A stretch of 43,944 bases of DNA, taken from IMG/VR virus record IMGVR_UViG_3300030450_001937, positions 1 to 43,944 of that record. One strand, written 5' to 3'. Made by a program: the position numbers and the translations under genes. This DNA comes from a virus. The notes beneath the pieces are model-generated. The model saw nothing but the letters and a program-made list of their open reading frames with translations, was not told where the DNA came from and searched no databases. The stretch's first letter is position 1. Every line of letters begins with the position of its first letter. This document shows, piece by piece, positions 23,145-31,956 of the stretch.

Positions 23145-23278
23145 TAGAATATGCCAAAAAACATGTGTCCTGTAAGTAAATCAGATACTGCAGCTGCAAC
23201 AAGACCTACCATCGCTAGTCTTCCATTCCATTTTTCTGCAAGGATTTTCTGTTTTTCTAGGGCTTTTGATTTTGTCAT
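23144..23278 (-). CDS. hli: High-light-inducible protein (Hli), 44 aa
   Basis: From the ATG at 23276-23278, in a TAATG overlap with the other hli; the longer upstream frame is not used. Contains AEKWNGRLAMVGLVAAAVSDLLTG, the chlorophyll-binding E-x-x-NGR-x-AM-x-G-x-x-[AG] signature, here ending in GHMFFGIF. Hli proteins are one-helix relatives of light-harvesting proteins that bind chlorophyll and protect photosystem II. Common cyanophage auxiliary gene. Confidence 0.93.
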   Translation of the reverse strand: MTKSKALEKQKILAEKWNGRLAMVGLVAAAVSDLLTGHMFFGIF

Positions 23279-23469
23279 TAGAATATACCTGGAATGATTT
23301 GACCTGTGACTGCATAAGCACCAAATAGAGCAACAATGCCAAGCATTGCCCATCTACCATTAACTTTCTCGGCATCCTCTGGATAGCCTACATAATTAGG
23401 ATCAACTTGTGGTCTGGGTTCAATACTGTAAATGTTTTGACGACCACCACTTTCTGTAACTTGTGTCAT
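23278..23469 (-). CDS. hli: High-light-inducible protein (Hli), 63 aa
   Basis: N-terminal soluble part (MTQVTESGGRQNIYSIEP) and one TM helix with AEKVNGRWAMLGIVALFGAYAVTG and the end IIPGIF: the full E-x-x-NGR-x-AM-x-G motif. First gene of a five-gene leftward operon (Hli, Hli, and three small membrane proteins), all coupled by 1-4 nt overlaps. No clear Shine-Dalgarno. Two hli genes in tandem, with different lengths, suggest different partners. Confidence 0.95.
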   Translation of the reverse strand: MTQVTESGGRQNIYSIEPRPQVDPNYVGYPEDAEKVNGRWAMLGIVALFGAYAVTGQIIPGIF

Positions 23470-23538
23470 TTAAGGATGAGTTTAGGTTTCCTTAATATTT
23501 TAAAGTCATTAATACCTAGAACTAGTAATAAATACTTA

Positions 23539-23724
23539 TTAATATTTTTTATTGTCAGGATAAATAAATTTTATTGCATATATTGAATCAGCTGCTACAT
23601 TAATTACGTAAGGGTTGAACAACGCTGTTAATCCTTGACCAGGCTTACACCCGTAAAGTCCGTGTCTTATAAGTTTTGACAGCTTCACACCTTGTGGTAG
23701 AGAAAAGTAGTTAGGTGGTGTCAA
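23539..23724 (-). CDS. Small protein with TTG start
   Basis: 61 residues. TTG at 23724 with GGAG six nt before it; no ATG fits. Sequence RHGLYGCKPGQGLTALF, then INVAADSIYAIKFIYP. One Cys, no TM helix. Lies between the replication genes and the Hli operon. I do not recognise it. Confidence 0.5.
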   Translation of the reverse strand: MTPPNYFSLPQGVKLSKLIRHGLYGCKPGQGLTALFNPYVINVAADSIYAIKFIYPDNKKY

Positions 23725-23749
23725 CCAGTCTCCACTTAGCTGCTTTTTT

Positions 23750-23977
23750 TTATTCCTGAGAAAATTTATAGTCTAAAATCATTGCATACAGGAGACTCTT
23801 CATACATTCATTATTTTTTATATCTTGTTCAGATAAAACTGCGTCTAAATTTTTAGCATGTTTACTATAAAAATCGGCATAAGTGTATAACATTCTCACA
23901 TCTTCAATACTTATCCTAAAATTTACTACCCAGTTACCATCATCATCTAAATTATCGTTTTTTACTAAATTAGACAT
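23750..23977 (-). CDS. Small acidic protein downstream of primase
   Basis: 75 residues. VVNFRISIEDVRMLYTYADFY, quoted by its ends VVNFRI and YADFY, then an acidic helix (LDAVLSEQDIKNNEC). Starts in ATG overlapping the primase-helicase end by 8 nt. Probably co-expressed with replication genes. Unknown family. Confidence 0.7.
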   Translation of the reverse strand: MSNLVKNDNLDDDGNWVVNFRISIEDVRMLYTYADFYSKHAKNLDAVLSEQDIKNNECMKSLLYAMILDYKFSQE

Positions 23978-26582
23978 GAGGATCTGACTCTGGAAGTATA
24001 GTATCGTGGTGAAGATACTTAGAATCAGATTTTCTTATGGCTAATCCTTTGAATAAAGGCATACCTTTTTTAGTAAAAGTAATGATATTTGGCATATCTA
24101 GCTGACTTTTGCAGCAATCTAGTAGTAATGAGATGAATCTCTTCTGTCCTACAGCTTTTGATCCTGTTGAATCACAATATTCACAGTAACTAGGGTATAA
24201 ATGAAAGTTGCTGTTGAAATATCTTTCGGTCATATCCTTATCAGTGTTAGGAATCTTCTTACCAACTGGTACAACATTGTCATTATCAGCGACAATCTCC
24301 GATTGTAACCATTCAATGAGGTTATTACTGGTAAGCATGATAGTATTTCTTACTTTCTTGAGACTTGGAGCTGCTTCGTAAGTATCTAACAGATAACGAC
24401 GCATCTCTTTCTCATCCATTTCGAGAACCCAGTTGATTAGTCCAGGTAAATAGTTCTTCCATTCACCAACTACACGACCTTTTTCTATCTTGATCATGTC
24501 TTTGGCTTCAGAACTCTTATCATATAGCTTTCTGTTAAACTCTACGGTTAAACGACGACGTATTAGACCACTAGTGTTGTCAGTTGTTTGTATGGGCTCG
24601 TTGGCTGCCACCATGACCATTCCCATATAGACAAATGGTTCACCGATATTCTTCATCTTCTCTTCATAACGAAGATTATCTCCACCAGTTAGTGCTTTAA
24701 ATACCTGAGCAGATCCACCATATCTTTCCGAGTCATTGATAAGAGTCATTCTCTTACCTTTTATAGAAGATAATTCGAATCTTGATTGCTCTAATTGATT
24801 GAGAGTTGTACTGGCATAGTTACCTGCACCAACTAAAGCACAGCATAAGTTTGCAAAAGTTGATTTACCTCTACCACCTGGACCAATTATTTCTAAGAAT
24901 CTTTGAAGTTCATGACCATGACCTACGAGACATGCACGTAGCCATGCTCTTAGTACCTGAACTCTAGCTTCATCTTCATATTGTGTACGATGTATCCATT
25001 TAGTTATAGGACCGGGATTAATTGTTGGATCATAATTAAAATCCAGACCCCATGTTATATAATCTTCTTTATTATGTTCGGTAAACTCACCAGTAGATAC
25101 TTCTAAAACTCCATTGGTAAATACAATTTTATCTGTGCTGTCATTCCAATGTGTACGACATATCTTTTGCTTTAGTAGTTCTACTACATCATTTACTAAA
25201 TTAGAACTGAAACCAGCTGGTGTATAAGAACGATTACAGGTTAATTCATCTTGAATTATATGAGCAAATTCTTTTCTGTATTCCTCACGTCTCCAAAAAC
25301 CTCTGTTTGGTATATAAAACATGAAAGTATCAAAGCGTGGGTCATAACACCAACCAACATTTAGACACCATTCATGTAATAGATCAGCAATATCTGATGA
25401 AGGTGGATTCTTTACTCTGCCATCCTTACTTTTACCACCTTTTTTAGAAGGACCCATAGGTAGATCCATAATTGCTTTGAACAATGGAGTCTGTGGCATA
25501 TTTTCGACCATTTCATCATTTGTAAGGGAATGTAGGAGGTTATCTAACATCTGCTGATCACCTGCCTGCTGCTCCTCTACCTTTTGTTTAAGTTCATCTA
25601 TGGAGAAAGCTGTATAACCACCTAAATCGACCCATCCATCCTCTTTAGCCATAGCTCTGAGGGTCTTCATTCCTCTTCCATCTGGAGGGTTAGGACCACC
25701 GGGCATGCGTTCAAAACTTCTCCACTTTTCTTCACAGATTCCTGGTTGGAATGAATCAGATTTAGATGACCATCCAATCCATGAAGCAAGTAATTCTTCA
25801 GCTATTTGATGAAGTGACATACCTACAGCAAGCCACTCTTCATAGTCATTACATCTATCTATATTTAAATGTTTTAGATATCCTGCAGCTTCTTGAATTA
25901 ATTGTTCTTTAGTATATTGACTGTCATCATCATAATTTAGTTCTATATGTTGACCGATAAAAGGAGTTGGATTATTTGCACGACGACGATATTTAGATGA
26001 AGGGTAAGCATTTTTTATCGCACCATATAACCACTCAGGTAAATCAGGAAGTTTATTTGCATATTCGAAACCTTTGTTTGGTAGAGTTCTATAACCATCA
26101 GTGTCAGGATGAGCACCCATCAAAGCACCTTGTCTTGATCTCCATAAGATCTCCCAAGGATTTTTATCAAGTTTTATAGTCGCTTTATTTGGGATCTCAT
26201 TGATACGAGCAACTGGTACACGGAAAAGCATCCTTAGCTTTCCTTCTTTACCACTGCTTACTGTTAATGTTGGAGGGAAGATTGTATCTAAAGGACCACC
26301 ACCAAGTTCTTCAATAGCTGGTATTGCTTCTTTGCCATCAATGTCTACGAAGATAAGACCATATTCATTACAGAACTGACCACAGAGTAAACCTACTCCT
26401 GTTGCTTTACCAGACTCTAATTCTTTCTTTATTTCTGCAAGTGTGAAAGGATTCTTTGTCCAGCCAGGAATGTATGCTTTTTTACCTTGAAGAGGAGTTA
26501 GTGGCCAATCATGAGGAATGTAATCCGGATTAACTTCTCCGGGATTTAAATTCTTATCAGGATCTGGGACAGCTGTTGACAC
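23970..26582 (-). CDS. Primase-polymerase / D5-like SF3 helicase
   Basis: 870 residues from a GTG at 26580-26582; no ATG fits. Residues ~25-190: AEP prim-pol domain (WPLTPLQGKKAYIPGW; metal-binding VDIDG with D80 and D82). Residues ~235-310: PriCT-like linker (WLAVGMSLHQIAEE). From ~395: D5_N region (WCYDPRFDTFMFY). Helicase core with Walker A GPGGRGKST near 565, Walker B-like TLINDSE, and sensor segment MVMVAANEP, R-RRLTVEF. It makes primers and unwinds DNA at the replication fork. Combination with a T7-like polymerase differs from the T7 arrangement, where a gp4 primase-helicase is used. Confidence 0.93.
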   Translation of the reverse strand: MSTAVPDPDKNLNPGEVNPDYIPHDWPLTPLQGKKAYIPGWTKNPFTLAEIKKELESGKATGVGLLCGQFCNEYGLIFVDIDGKEAIPAIEELGGGPLDTIFPPTLTVSSGKEGKLRMLFRVPVARINEIPNKATIKLDKNPWEILWRSRQGALMGAHPDTDGYRTLPNKGFEYANKLPDLPEWLYGAIKNAYPSSKYRRRANNPTPFIGQHIELNYDDDSQYTKEQLIQEAAGYLKHLNIDRCNDYEEWLAVGMSLHQIAEELLASWIGWSSKSDSFQPGICEEKWRSFERMPGGPNPPDGRGMKTLRAMAKEDGWVDLGGYTAFSIDELKQKVEEQQAGDQQMLDNLLHSLTNDEMVENMPQTPLFKAIMDLPMGPSKKGGKSKDGRVKNPPSSDIADLLHEWCLNVGWCYDPRFDTFMFYIPNRGFWRREEYRKEFAHIIQDELTCNRSYTPAGFSSNLVNDVVELLKQKICRTHWNDSTDKIVFTNGVLEVSTGEFTEHNKEDYITWGLDFNYDPTINPGPITKWIHRTQYEDEARVQVLRAWLRACLVGHGHELQRFLEIIGPGGRGKSTFANLCCALVGAGNYASTTLNQLEQSRFELSSIKGKRMTLINDSERYGGSAQVFKALTGGDNLRYEEKMKNIGEPFVYMGMVMVAANEPIQTTDNTSGLIRRRLTVEFNRKLYDKSSEAKDMIKIEKGRVVGEWKNYLPGLINWVLEMDEKEMRRYLLDTYEAAPSLKKVRNTIMLTSNNLIEWLQSEIVADNDNVVPVGKKIPNTDKDMTERYFNSNFHLYPSYCEYCDSTGSKAVGQKRFISLLLDCCKSQLDMPNIITFTKKGMPLFKGLAIRKSDSKYLHHDTILPESDPHV

Positions 26583-26687
26583 TATTTAATACTCAAAATG
26601 ATTTATTTGTTTTGACCACGTAAGACTATCGCCCTTTAACAAATTTGCCAGTCAATTCGTGATAAAAATAATGTAATGCATATAGAT

Positions 26688-27620
26688 TTATCCTTTGAGC
26701 TTGTCGAGATCCACTACCTCCATTTCGATTTCGGGAATATTGTGGAATTCCTCATAATACTTATCTACACATTTCATCCATTTCTCTTTATATTTCTGTA
26801 TTGTTCTTCCTTGAATAGCAAATACCTGATTTCTTCCCATAGTTGAAACGATAATCATATGGATGTCAGGTTTAATTCCAATTGTATGTTGAATACCAAT
26901 ATCATATGCAGCTAATTGCATACAGCACTTCTGATATTTTATGAAACCTGCACGACGCATTCCATATTCTTCTCTTGGTGTATCTGGACCAGGCCATTTG
27001 CCATAGTAAAGTCCATTAGAAGTTTTTAAATCACCAAGTACAACCTTACCTTGATAGGTTGCAATAATATCTGGAGCACCTGCCCAACCTCTTACTTCTG
27101 TTTCATGATTACCAGGTGACCATACTCTACTGATACCATCACCACCAATAGTCCATTGGAAGTCATTGTTAGCAGGATTTTCTGCCCAGATCACTTTATC
27201 AAATTTATCTAATTTCTCAGGTAAACCATCCCAGAATGGTTCAACTGTTTCTTTTAAAAATTCTGGATCTTCGTTCTCTTCATGTTTAAAATCTTTTTCA
27301 CCTAAAAGATAATGTTCCATCCTGGCATGAACAGCAGTACCTCTTCGAGCTGCCTGTTCTTTTTTACCTGGATTCTTTTTAGACCATCTTTCTAATGCTG
27401 CTTTGCTGCCTTGAGTAGCTCCAAGTATTGTTGTTACAGAAGGTAAAGAACCGAAGGGTGTTTTGTAATGTCGAGAGCCATTTATTGTTAACCTAGTATC
27501 ACCTTGTGATTTGTAATCCACGTACTGAGAACTGTCGTTCTTAGTAGAGTAAGCTGTACAAACTTTTGATTTTAATATTTCTTTCTCTAAAACTTCTGCA
27601 TCAATAGTAATTACAGTCAA
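26688..27620 (-). CDS. PD-(D/E)XK exonuclease, RecB/Cas4-like
   Basis: 310 residues. RGTAVHARMEHYL (motif I His, residues ~93-105), E147 in IWAEN, D184 in GAPDII, and D197-x-K199 in VVLGDLKTSN, followed by KYQKCCMQLAAY with the QLxxY helix of RecB-type nucleases. No four-Cys FeS cluster is evident, so it is closer to phage recombination or host-DNA degradation exonucleases than to Cas4 proper. Next to the primase-helicase. Confidence 0.88.
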   Translation of the reverse strand: MTVITIDAEVLEKEILKSKVCTAYSTKNDSSQYVDYKSQGDTRLTINGSRHYKTPFGSLPSVTTILGATQGSKAALERWSKKNPGKKEQAARRGTAVHARMEHYLLGEKDFKHEENEDPEFLKETVEPFWDGLPEKLDKFDKVIWAENPANNDFQWTIGGDGISRVWSPGNHETEVRGWAGAPDIIATYQGKVVLGDLKTSNGLYYGKWPGPDTPREEYGMRRAGFIKYQKCCMQLAAYDIGIQHTIGIKPDIHMIIVSTMGRNQVFAIQGRTIQKYKEKWMKCVDKYYEEFHNIPEIEMEVVDLDKLKG

Positions 27621-27673
27621 AGTAATAGTGCAATTGCCCAGATAGTAACTAGGAACTGAACTATGGCAAGACT

Positions 27674-27970
27674 CTAATCACCTTCAACTTCTGGATGCTT
27701 GAAGCAATCTTCTACGTTAGATGCAAAAGACATGTTCTGGTACTGACCAATCTTCTGTTGAATCTTACTGTAAAGTTCGAAACTACTATTGATTGCATCA
27801 TCGGGGGAGAGCATGAGTTTTGAATTAGATAGTAGACCAGCTGTCAAAATACAGATGCCTAATTCTTGTGGATGATTAAAGAATGATCTTAAAGATTTAC
27901 CACCATCAGTGAATGATGAAAGTATATAAGCTATATCCTGTTCGTAATTTCTTTCAGCTGGCTCGGTCAT
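27674..27970 (-). CDS. Unknown protein, 98 aa
   Basis: Helical soluble protein (NYEQDIAYILSSFTDGG, LGICILTAGLLSNSK). Upstream of the exonuclease gene, 53 bp away. Its start is overlapped by the 40-aa gene. No motif recognised. Confidence 0.7.
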   Translation of the reverse strand: MTEPAERNYEQDIAYILSSFTDGGKSLRSFFNHPQELGICILTAGLLSNSKLMLSPDDAINSSFELYSKIQQKIGQYQNMSFASNVEDCFKHPEVEGD

Positions 27971-28076
27971 TGTCCTCTTGTTTGTAAATAAAAATTAAAG
28001 GTTCAGGTTTTGATACGTAAGACTCTACGGCAATATAACCTTCGCCTTGAATGTAATCATCTTGTACTTCAATCAT
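27954..28076 (-). CDS. Small protein, 40 aa
   Basis: GAGGAAA before the ATG at 28076, which overlaps the end of the winged-helix gene. Product MIEVQDDYIQGEGYIAVES then KPEPLIFIYKQE: a short beta protein. Overlaps the 98-aa gene by 17 nt. Unknown. Confidence 0.55.
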   Translation of the reverse strand: MIEVQDDYIQGEGYIAVESYVSKPEPLIFIYKQEDNDRAS

Positions 28077-28329
28077 TTTCCTCTTGGTCGTTGATGTGAT
28101 ACAAAGCAACATAATCTTTTTTTATAATAGTCTTTATAAGTCCTTCATCTCGTAAAGCAGATAACCGTCTGCTTATTGTTCGATGATTACGATCAAACTT
28201 TCTGGCGATTACTGTGATTGGTAGGAGCACAATATGTTCACCCTGGAAGTCAGTAGATTCATCAAGGAGATATTCATATATACTCCAAGCTAGATCATCC
28301 ATTAATGTGTTACTGAGTTCTGTTTTCAC
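28069..28329 (-). CDS. Winged-helix transcriptional regulator
   Basis: 86 residues. IVLLPITVIARKFDRNHRTISRRLSALRDEGLIKTI: helix 2 (TVIARKF), turn, recognition helix (HRTISRRLSALRDEG) and wing (LIKTIIKKDYVALY). This is a MarR/GntR-like wHTH with no effector domain. A likely regulator of early phage genes; target unknown. Confidence 0.82.
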   Translation of the reverse strand: MKTELSNTLMDDLAWSIYEYLLDESTDFQGEHIVLLPITVIARKFDRNHRTISRRLSALRDEGLIKTIIKKDYVALYHINDQEEND

Positions 28330-28343
28330 TGATAATAATTTGG

Positions 28344-28577
28344 TTACGTGTACGATTCTAAAATGCTTCTTCTAGTTTTTTTCCAATAAAGAATACTAGA
28401 TTTTGCTTTGTCTATATCAGTTGTCCAACATGGCTCACCATCTTCTCTTCGTGGGTAACGAAATAGAATCTGATCGGTGTTACCATGCTTGAGACTTTTA
28501 ATAACACAACCTTCGAATTCAATTGGATCTAATATTTCAGAAGGTTTACCTTTATACTTTAACTTTTTATTTGACAT
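28344..28577 (-). CDS. Unknown basic protein, 77 aa
   Basis: Beta-rich and basic (FEGCVIKSLKHGNTDQILFRYP, then WKKTRRSILES). Upstream of the regulator by 14 bp. No family recognised. Confidence 0.68.
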   Translation of the reverse strand: MSNKKLKYKGKPSEILDPIEFEGCVIKSLKHGNTDQILFRYPRREDGEPCWTTDIDKAKSSILYWKKTRRSILESYT

Positions 28578-28626
28578 GAAAGTTCAATGTCGTACACCAT
28601 TAAACTAACAACTCTTATCAGGAAAA

Positions 28627-28818
28627 TCAATCCAGGTCGTCAGTGGTAATTCTGATCTGGTTTAACTGCATCTCTAAATCTTTTTTGGCTTGGAAATATC
28701 CATTGAGCCAATCTTCATTACAGTTTTTGTTTCCGTGATAAGCTACATGATTCAGTCCCATTCTCTGTAAGATTTTTCTTTTGAATGGAGATAGCATTTT
28801 GGTTAAAGTTGAGTTCAA
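28627..28818 (-). CDS. Small basic protein, 63 aa
   Basis: MNSTLTKMLSPFKRKILQRMG, quoted as KMLSPFKRKILQRMG, followed by HVAYHGNKNCNEDWLNGYFQAKKDLEM in part (NEDWLNGYFQAK). Resembles small proteins predicted to contain a helix at the C-terminus. Unknown role. Confidence 0.65.
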   Translation of the reverse strand: MNSTLTKMLSPFKRKILQRMGLNHVAYHGNKNCNEDWLNGYFQAKKDLEMQLNQIRITTDDLD

Positions 28819-28875
28819 GTTGGGTGTACTTTGGTAGAGGACGAAGTTTCATCGTTTAAAATTTCACAAATAGTA

Positions 28876-28905
28876 ACTCCCCCTTACAGATGTGCAAGAG
28901 GGAGT
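28876..28905. terminator. Stem-loop between 28818 and 28930, possible - strand terminator
   Basis: ACTCCCCCTT (28876-28885) pairs with AAGAGGGAGT (28896-28905), one mismatch, loop of 10. In the leftward direction it lies 25 bp after the stop of the 142-aa gene and is followed by TTACTATTTG, a poor T tract. So it is either a weak terminator or an RNA processing site. Confidence 0.4.
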
Positions 28906-28929
28906 CATGGAATCAAGATTAAATGTGAC

Positions 28930-29358
28930 TTAAGACCCTGTATAAAATTTAAGAACATTACCTTCAATATTTATATCTTCTATGAACTTATGATCTGTAC
29001 CTACCAACCCATGCTTTACGTAAAGTCTATCGATGCCTTTCCAAACTTCACCTATGGTGTTGTTTTTCGCACGACCATATAGATCTTCATTGTATTGTTT
29101 ATAATTTTCATCATACCAATGATAGTTATAAACAATTTTGAGTGGTTTATTTATATTGTGATCTAATGGATGGTCTAGATTCTTATCACCTAGACTCCAT
29201 TCTTTATTGTTCACATGATGAACAGACCATGTTACATATTGGATTTTGAGTAAATCTTCGAAGACATTTAATCTTCCAGATTCAAAACCAAATTCATAAC
29301 CTTCATCTCTTTCTTTTTCTAGATCTTTTTTTGTAAATATTTTTTCTAGTGTTTCCAT
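28930..29358 (-). CDS. Unknown protein, 142 aa
   Basis: N-terminal charged helix (METLEKIFTKKDLEKERDEG), followed by aromatic- and His-rich sequence (VHHVNNKEWSLG, IVYNYHWYDENYKQY). Adjacent without gap to the Gp157-like gene. Not recognised. Confidence 0.72.
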   Translation of the reverse strand: METLEKIFTKKDLEKERDEGYEFGFESGRLNVFEDLLKIQYVTWSVHHVNNKEWSLGDKNLDHPLDHNINKPLKIVYNYHWYDENYKQYNEDLYGRAKNNTIGEVWKGIDRLYVKHGLVGTDHKFIEDINIEGNVLKFYTGS

Positions 29359-29952
29359 TTAACTAATCCTCGTGCGACGTTTGTAAGACAACCTGATAAC
29401 TGGTAACAGATGAGCAGACACTGGAGTACCAGGTACTTTTTGTTGTAGATCAACTTTTAATCTATCTTTATCTGCTGTGACTTCTTTCTTCTCACTAAGT
29501 ACAGTACCATCTGAGTTACGAACTACTGTAGTTGTTTTAGTGATACCATATCTGGCTTTGTCCTGATCATCCCAGAGGTGCATTTCCTCTTGAACTTTAG
29601 GACTGTTGTTGGCAATAGTAGCTTGGAACTTGTTACCATTTAGTTTTGATTCTATGAGATTTGTCTGGAAGCAGAACTTGATAATGTCAGCAATCATCTT
29701 GTGATTCTTTTTCCATTTTTCTTTTGCTTCTTTTATCTCCTGCATCTCTTTATCGAGAACCTCTATACGTCTGTCACAATCTTTTAGTATTGAGATTATG
29801 TTATCTAATTTGTCAGCTCTACGATGTGTAAGATCTTCGATGTACTGACGCATCTCTTCTCTTTCATCTTCAGCTACATCTGGCATATCTCTGAGGATAT
29901 CGATGTGCTGGATTGATTGTGATAGTTCTCTGAATGAAGTTTTGTCGGACAT
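29359..29952 (-). CDS. Siphovirus Gp157-like protein
   Basis: 197 residues from ATG 29952; the longer frame upstream lies in the previous gene. N-terminal 130 residues are a long coiled coil (IISILKDCDRRIEVLDKEM, AKEKWKKNHKMIADI). Then LNGNKFQATIANNSPKV, TTT, and KVPGTPVSAHLLP: the small beta part of the Gp157 family (which typically carries '[KN]-F-x-[IAV]-x-x-x-x-[NS]-x-P'). Proteins of this family occur beside recombination and SSB genes. Role in recombination or nuclease inhibition is inferred. Confidence 0.6.
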   Translation of the reverse strand: MSDKTSFRELSQSIQHIDILRDMPDVAEDEREEMRQYIEDLTHRRADKLDNIISILKDCDRRIEVLDKEMQEIKEAKEKWKKNHKMIADIIKFCFQTNLIESKLNGNKFQATIANNSPKVQEEMHLWDDQDKARYGITKTTTVVRNSDGTVLSEKKEVTADKDRLKVDLQQKVPGTPVSAHLLPVIRLSYKRRTRIS

Positions 29953-29954
29953 GA

Positions 29955-30821
29955 TTAGTACCTTGATTTTGGATAAGATGAACGGTTCATTATTGCTTCC
30001 ATAGAAGCAGAATAATGGTGAATTTTGTATGGAATAGATTGAGATAAAGCTCCTTCTAATACTTCCCAACAATTACCTGTTGGCATACCTGAAGGATCAT
30101 AAACATCTTTCTCTTTCCAACTGTCTTTTGGAACCCATTCCGTATTGGAATCATAGCGATTATCAGTGATCTTGTACAGAATTTTTCTTCTTCTGTGATC
30201 ATATTGATATACACAGACACGAGGATGATTGGTAGGGTATCTACTATTAACTAACTGTATGTCAGCCAGTAATAATAATTGATTTTCATACCATCTAATG
30301 TGCTTACACACAGGCTTGAAATCAATCTCTGGACAGTGCTTACTAAACTCTGCAGCTAATTCTTTTTCGTGTTCTTTCATCTGATTGAATGAACCACAAG
30401 TGCAGGATTTATTTACAGGAGTAACAAAGTAAATACATTTAGTACCATCTTTGTCTGTAGATACTTTGATATCTGAACCAAGTATTCTATTTACCTGAGC
30501 ATTGTGATCAATCTTAGCTACAGGAACTCCAATATATTTACCACCTTCTTGTGGTCTTGATCTCCAGATTCTGTAATCAAAATAGCTTGGAGTGCGAGTT
30601 CTATGTTCCCAGAAGTTTTTAATTACTTCTGATTTTTTGATACGTAGAATTTTGTCTTCTACATTAAGTAGAACGTGGTCATCATCGAAGGTGATCTCTC
30701 CGATCTCATCCTCCAGGACTTCTTTACCTACAGGATGAACTTTATAGAATGTATCCATGATTCTCTTACGACCATAGATCATTTTTTGACCTTCATTTAA
30801 GAAGATCATAGTAGTAGTCAT
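29955..30821 (-). CDS. SWIM zinc-finger protein
   Basis: 288 residues. The central part has SCTCGSFNQM, and 38 residues later PVCKHIRWY: the C-x-C-x(n)-C-x-H SWIM zinc finger, here with a long loop. N- and C-terminal parts are beta-rich, basic and unassigned. SWIM domains bind DNA or protein. It sits between the Gp157-like and Gene 88-like genes. Confidence 0.75.
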   Translation of the reverse strand: MTTTMIFLNEGQKMIYGRKRIMDTFYKVHPVGKEVLEDEIGEITFDDDHVLLNVEDKILRIKKSEVIKNFWEHRTRTPSYFDYRIWRSRPQEGGKYIGVPVAKIDHNAQVNRILGSDIKVSTDKDGTKCIYFVTPVNKSCTCGSFNQMKEHEKELAAEFSKHCPEIDFKPVCKHIRWYENQLLLLADIQLVNSRYPTNHPRVCVYQYDHRRRKILYKITDNRYDSNTEWVPKDSWKEKDVYDPSGMPTGNCWEVLEGALSQSIPYKIHHYSASMEAIMNRSSYPKSRY

Positions 30822-30848
30822 TTGTGTACAAAGGGTTCTTTAATTTTA

Positions 30849-31631
30849 CTATTTTTTAGAGCCGTAGCCAATGAAGCCACCATCTTTTTTACGTTGTGAA
30901 ATAGCAGCACCAGCTTCTGATCCTGCTGGTTGACTGCCATGAACCAGCAATGCGAATGGTTTGTCACCAAAGCAATGTGAGTCATCATGATCTATTTCTA
31001 GTCCACGATCTGCAGCTTCTTGTTCTGTGTAAACCACATAAGCTACACGCTTGTAAACATCTGGGAACTGTTTGATCATATGATCTTCACTACCCCCGTA
31101 GGATGCAGTGAGATAGAAGTTACTACTGATGTCATCTTGTAAGTGATACCACATTGTCAATGACTTTGTGTAAGCATAGAACTTAACTTGTGGATGTTCT
31201 TTTGCTACAAGCATCCAAGCTTTCATGTAACTCTCACACCAGAAGTCACCACTCTCGTGGATGCGTACCATATCTCTGTGAGGTTGAGCATCTAGAGAAG
31301 CCATGATTAGATCTTTCATAGCTAGATGATAATTACCTGGACTTTCTGGATGCTGATCTACATAGATATTCCTGGCTGCTTTGAGCTGGTCAAAGTTATG
31401 CCACCTGGACTTACGTACAGTGGGGAATCTAGCTTCTGCCATAGCAGCAAAGCAACGATACTCTGGTGACTTACTACAACCATGAGGATTGTCTCTAATT
31501 TCACCAGTAGTTCGGTCAGCGAATGTATGACACTTACCAGCATGGGGACAGGTGTACCCTGCTGGAATGGAGAAGATAAGTCTGTTGCTTAACTTACCAT
31601 TGCTTTTAGAAAATTTAAGTAGTGGGATCAT
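30849..31631 (-). CDS. Gene 88-like (GP88) protein
   Basis: 260 residues. N-terminal KFSKSNGKLS, IPAGYTCPHAGKCHTF; middle VRIHESGDFWCESYMKAW and KFYAYTKSL; C-terminal C-containing DDSHCFGDKPFALLVHG. This order of Cys, S-GDF and Y-x-YT-[KR]-S is that of the phage Gene 88 family, found across mycobacteriophages and many others. The enzymatic role is unknown; a radical-SAM-like or metal-binding fold has been suspected for this kind of layout. Confidence 0.78.
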   Translation of the reverse strand: MIPLLKFSKSNGKLSNRLIFSIPAGYTCPHAGKCHTFADRTTGEIRDNPHGCSKSPEYRCFAAMAEARFPTVRKSRWHNFDQLKAARNIYVDQHPESPGNYHLAMKDLIMASLDAQPHRDMVRIHESGDFWCESYMKAWMLVAKEHPQVKFYAYTKSLTMWYHLQDDISSNFYLTASYGGSEDHMIKQFPDVYKRVAYVVYTEQEAADRGLEIDHDDSHCFGDKPFALLVHGSQPAGSEAGAAISQRKKDGGFIGYGSKK

Positions 31632-31813
31632 GAGAGTTCCTCCTCCTCTGTGAGTGTTGATTCTTTAACTACTTCGACATCATCGCCAAAGTCTGAATTG
31701 TAATGATCTATTGGTTCATTCATTACAATCTTTTCTGCCTCCTCTTTAGATGAAGCTTCAACTTTATAATCTTTATAGAAAGACTGTCGTGTTGTCACGA
31801 AATAAGTTGTCAT
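31628..31813 (-). CDS. DpnD/PcfM-like small protein
   Basis: 61 residues from ATG 31813 (ATGA overlap with the 48-aa gene); the longer frame to 31855 lies within that gene. TTYFVTTRQSFYKDYKVEAS, then SKEEAEKIVMNEP: the F-x-V-x-x-x-x-x-Y-x-V-EA-x-S-x-EEA motif of DpnD/PcfM-like proteins. A second copy of this layout is at 32717-32863. Function unknown. Confidence 0.65.
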   Translation of the reverse strand: MTTYFVTTRQSFYKDYKVEASSKEEAEKIVMNEPIDHYNSDFGDDVEVVKESTLTEEEELS

Positions 31814-31956
31814 GTAATCCTCTGTCCATGTAATTCGTATAGAGCTCCATGACATAAAGCCACTTCATCTCTAACTTTTTCCCAATCACCTTTCATCAAT
31901 TCTTCTATGTGATCTCTAAGGAGTTGAGAAGTTAGTTCGATCATTGCGTTGTTCAT
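31810..31956 (-). CDS. Small acidic helical protein, 48 aa
   Basis: ATG at 31956 with AGGAGG five nt before. MNNAMIELTSQLLRDHIEEL then KGDWEKVRDEVALCHGALYEL: two helices. Coupled by ATGA overlaps on both sides. Unknown. Confidence 0.65.
   Translation of the reverse strand: MNNAMIELTSQLLRDHIEELMKGDWEKVRDEVALCHGALYELHGQRIT

Noticed and set aside
29359-30072. 237-aa version of the Gp157-like protein
   Set aside because: The extra 40 residues overlap the end of the SWIM gene; ATG 29952 gives a compact gene with a 2-bp gap.
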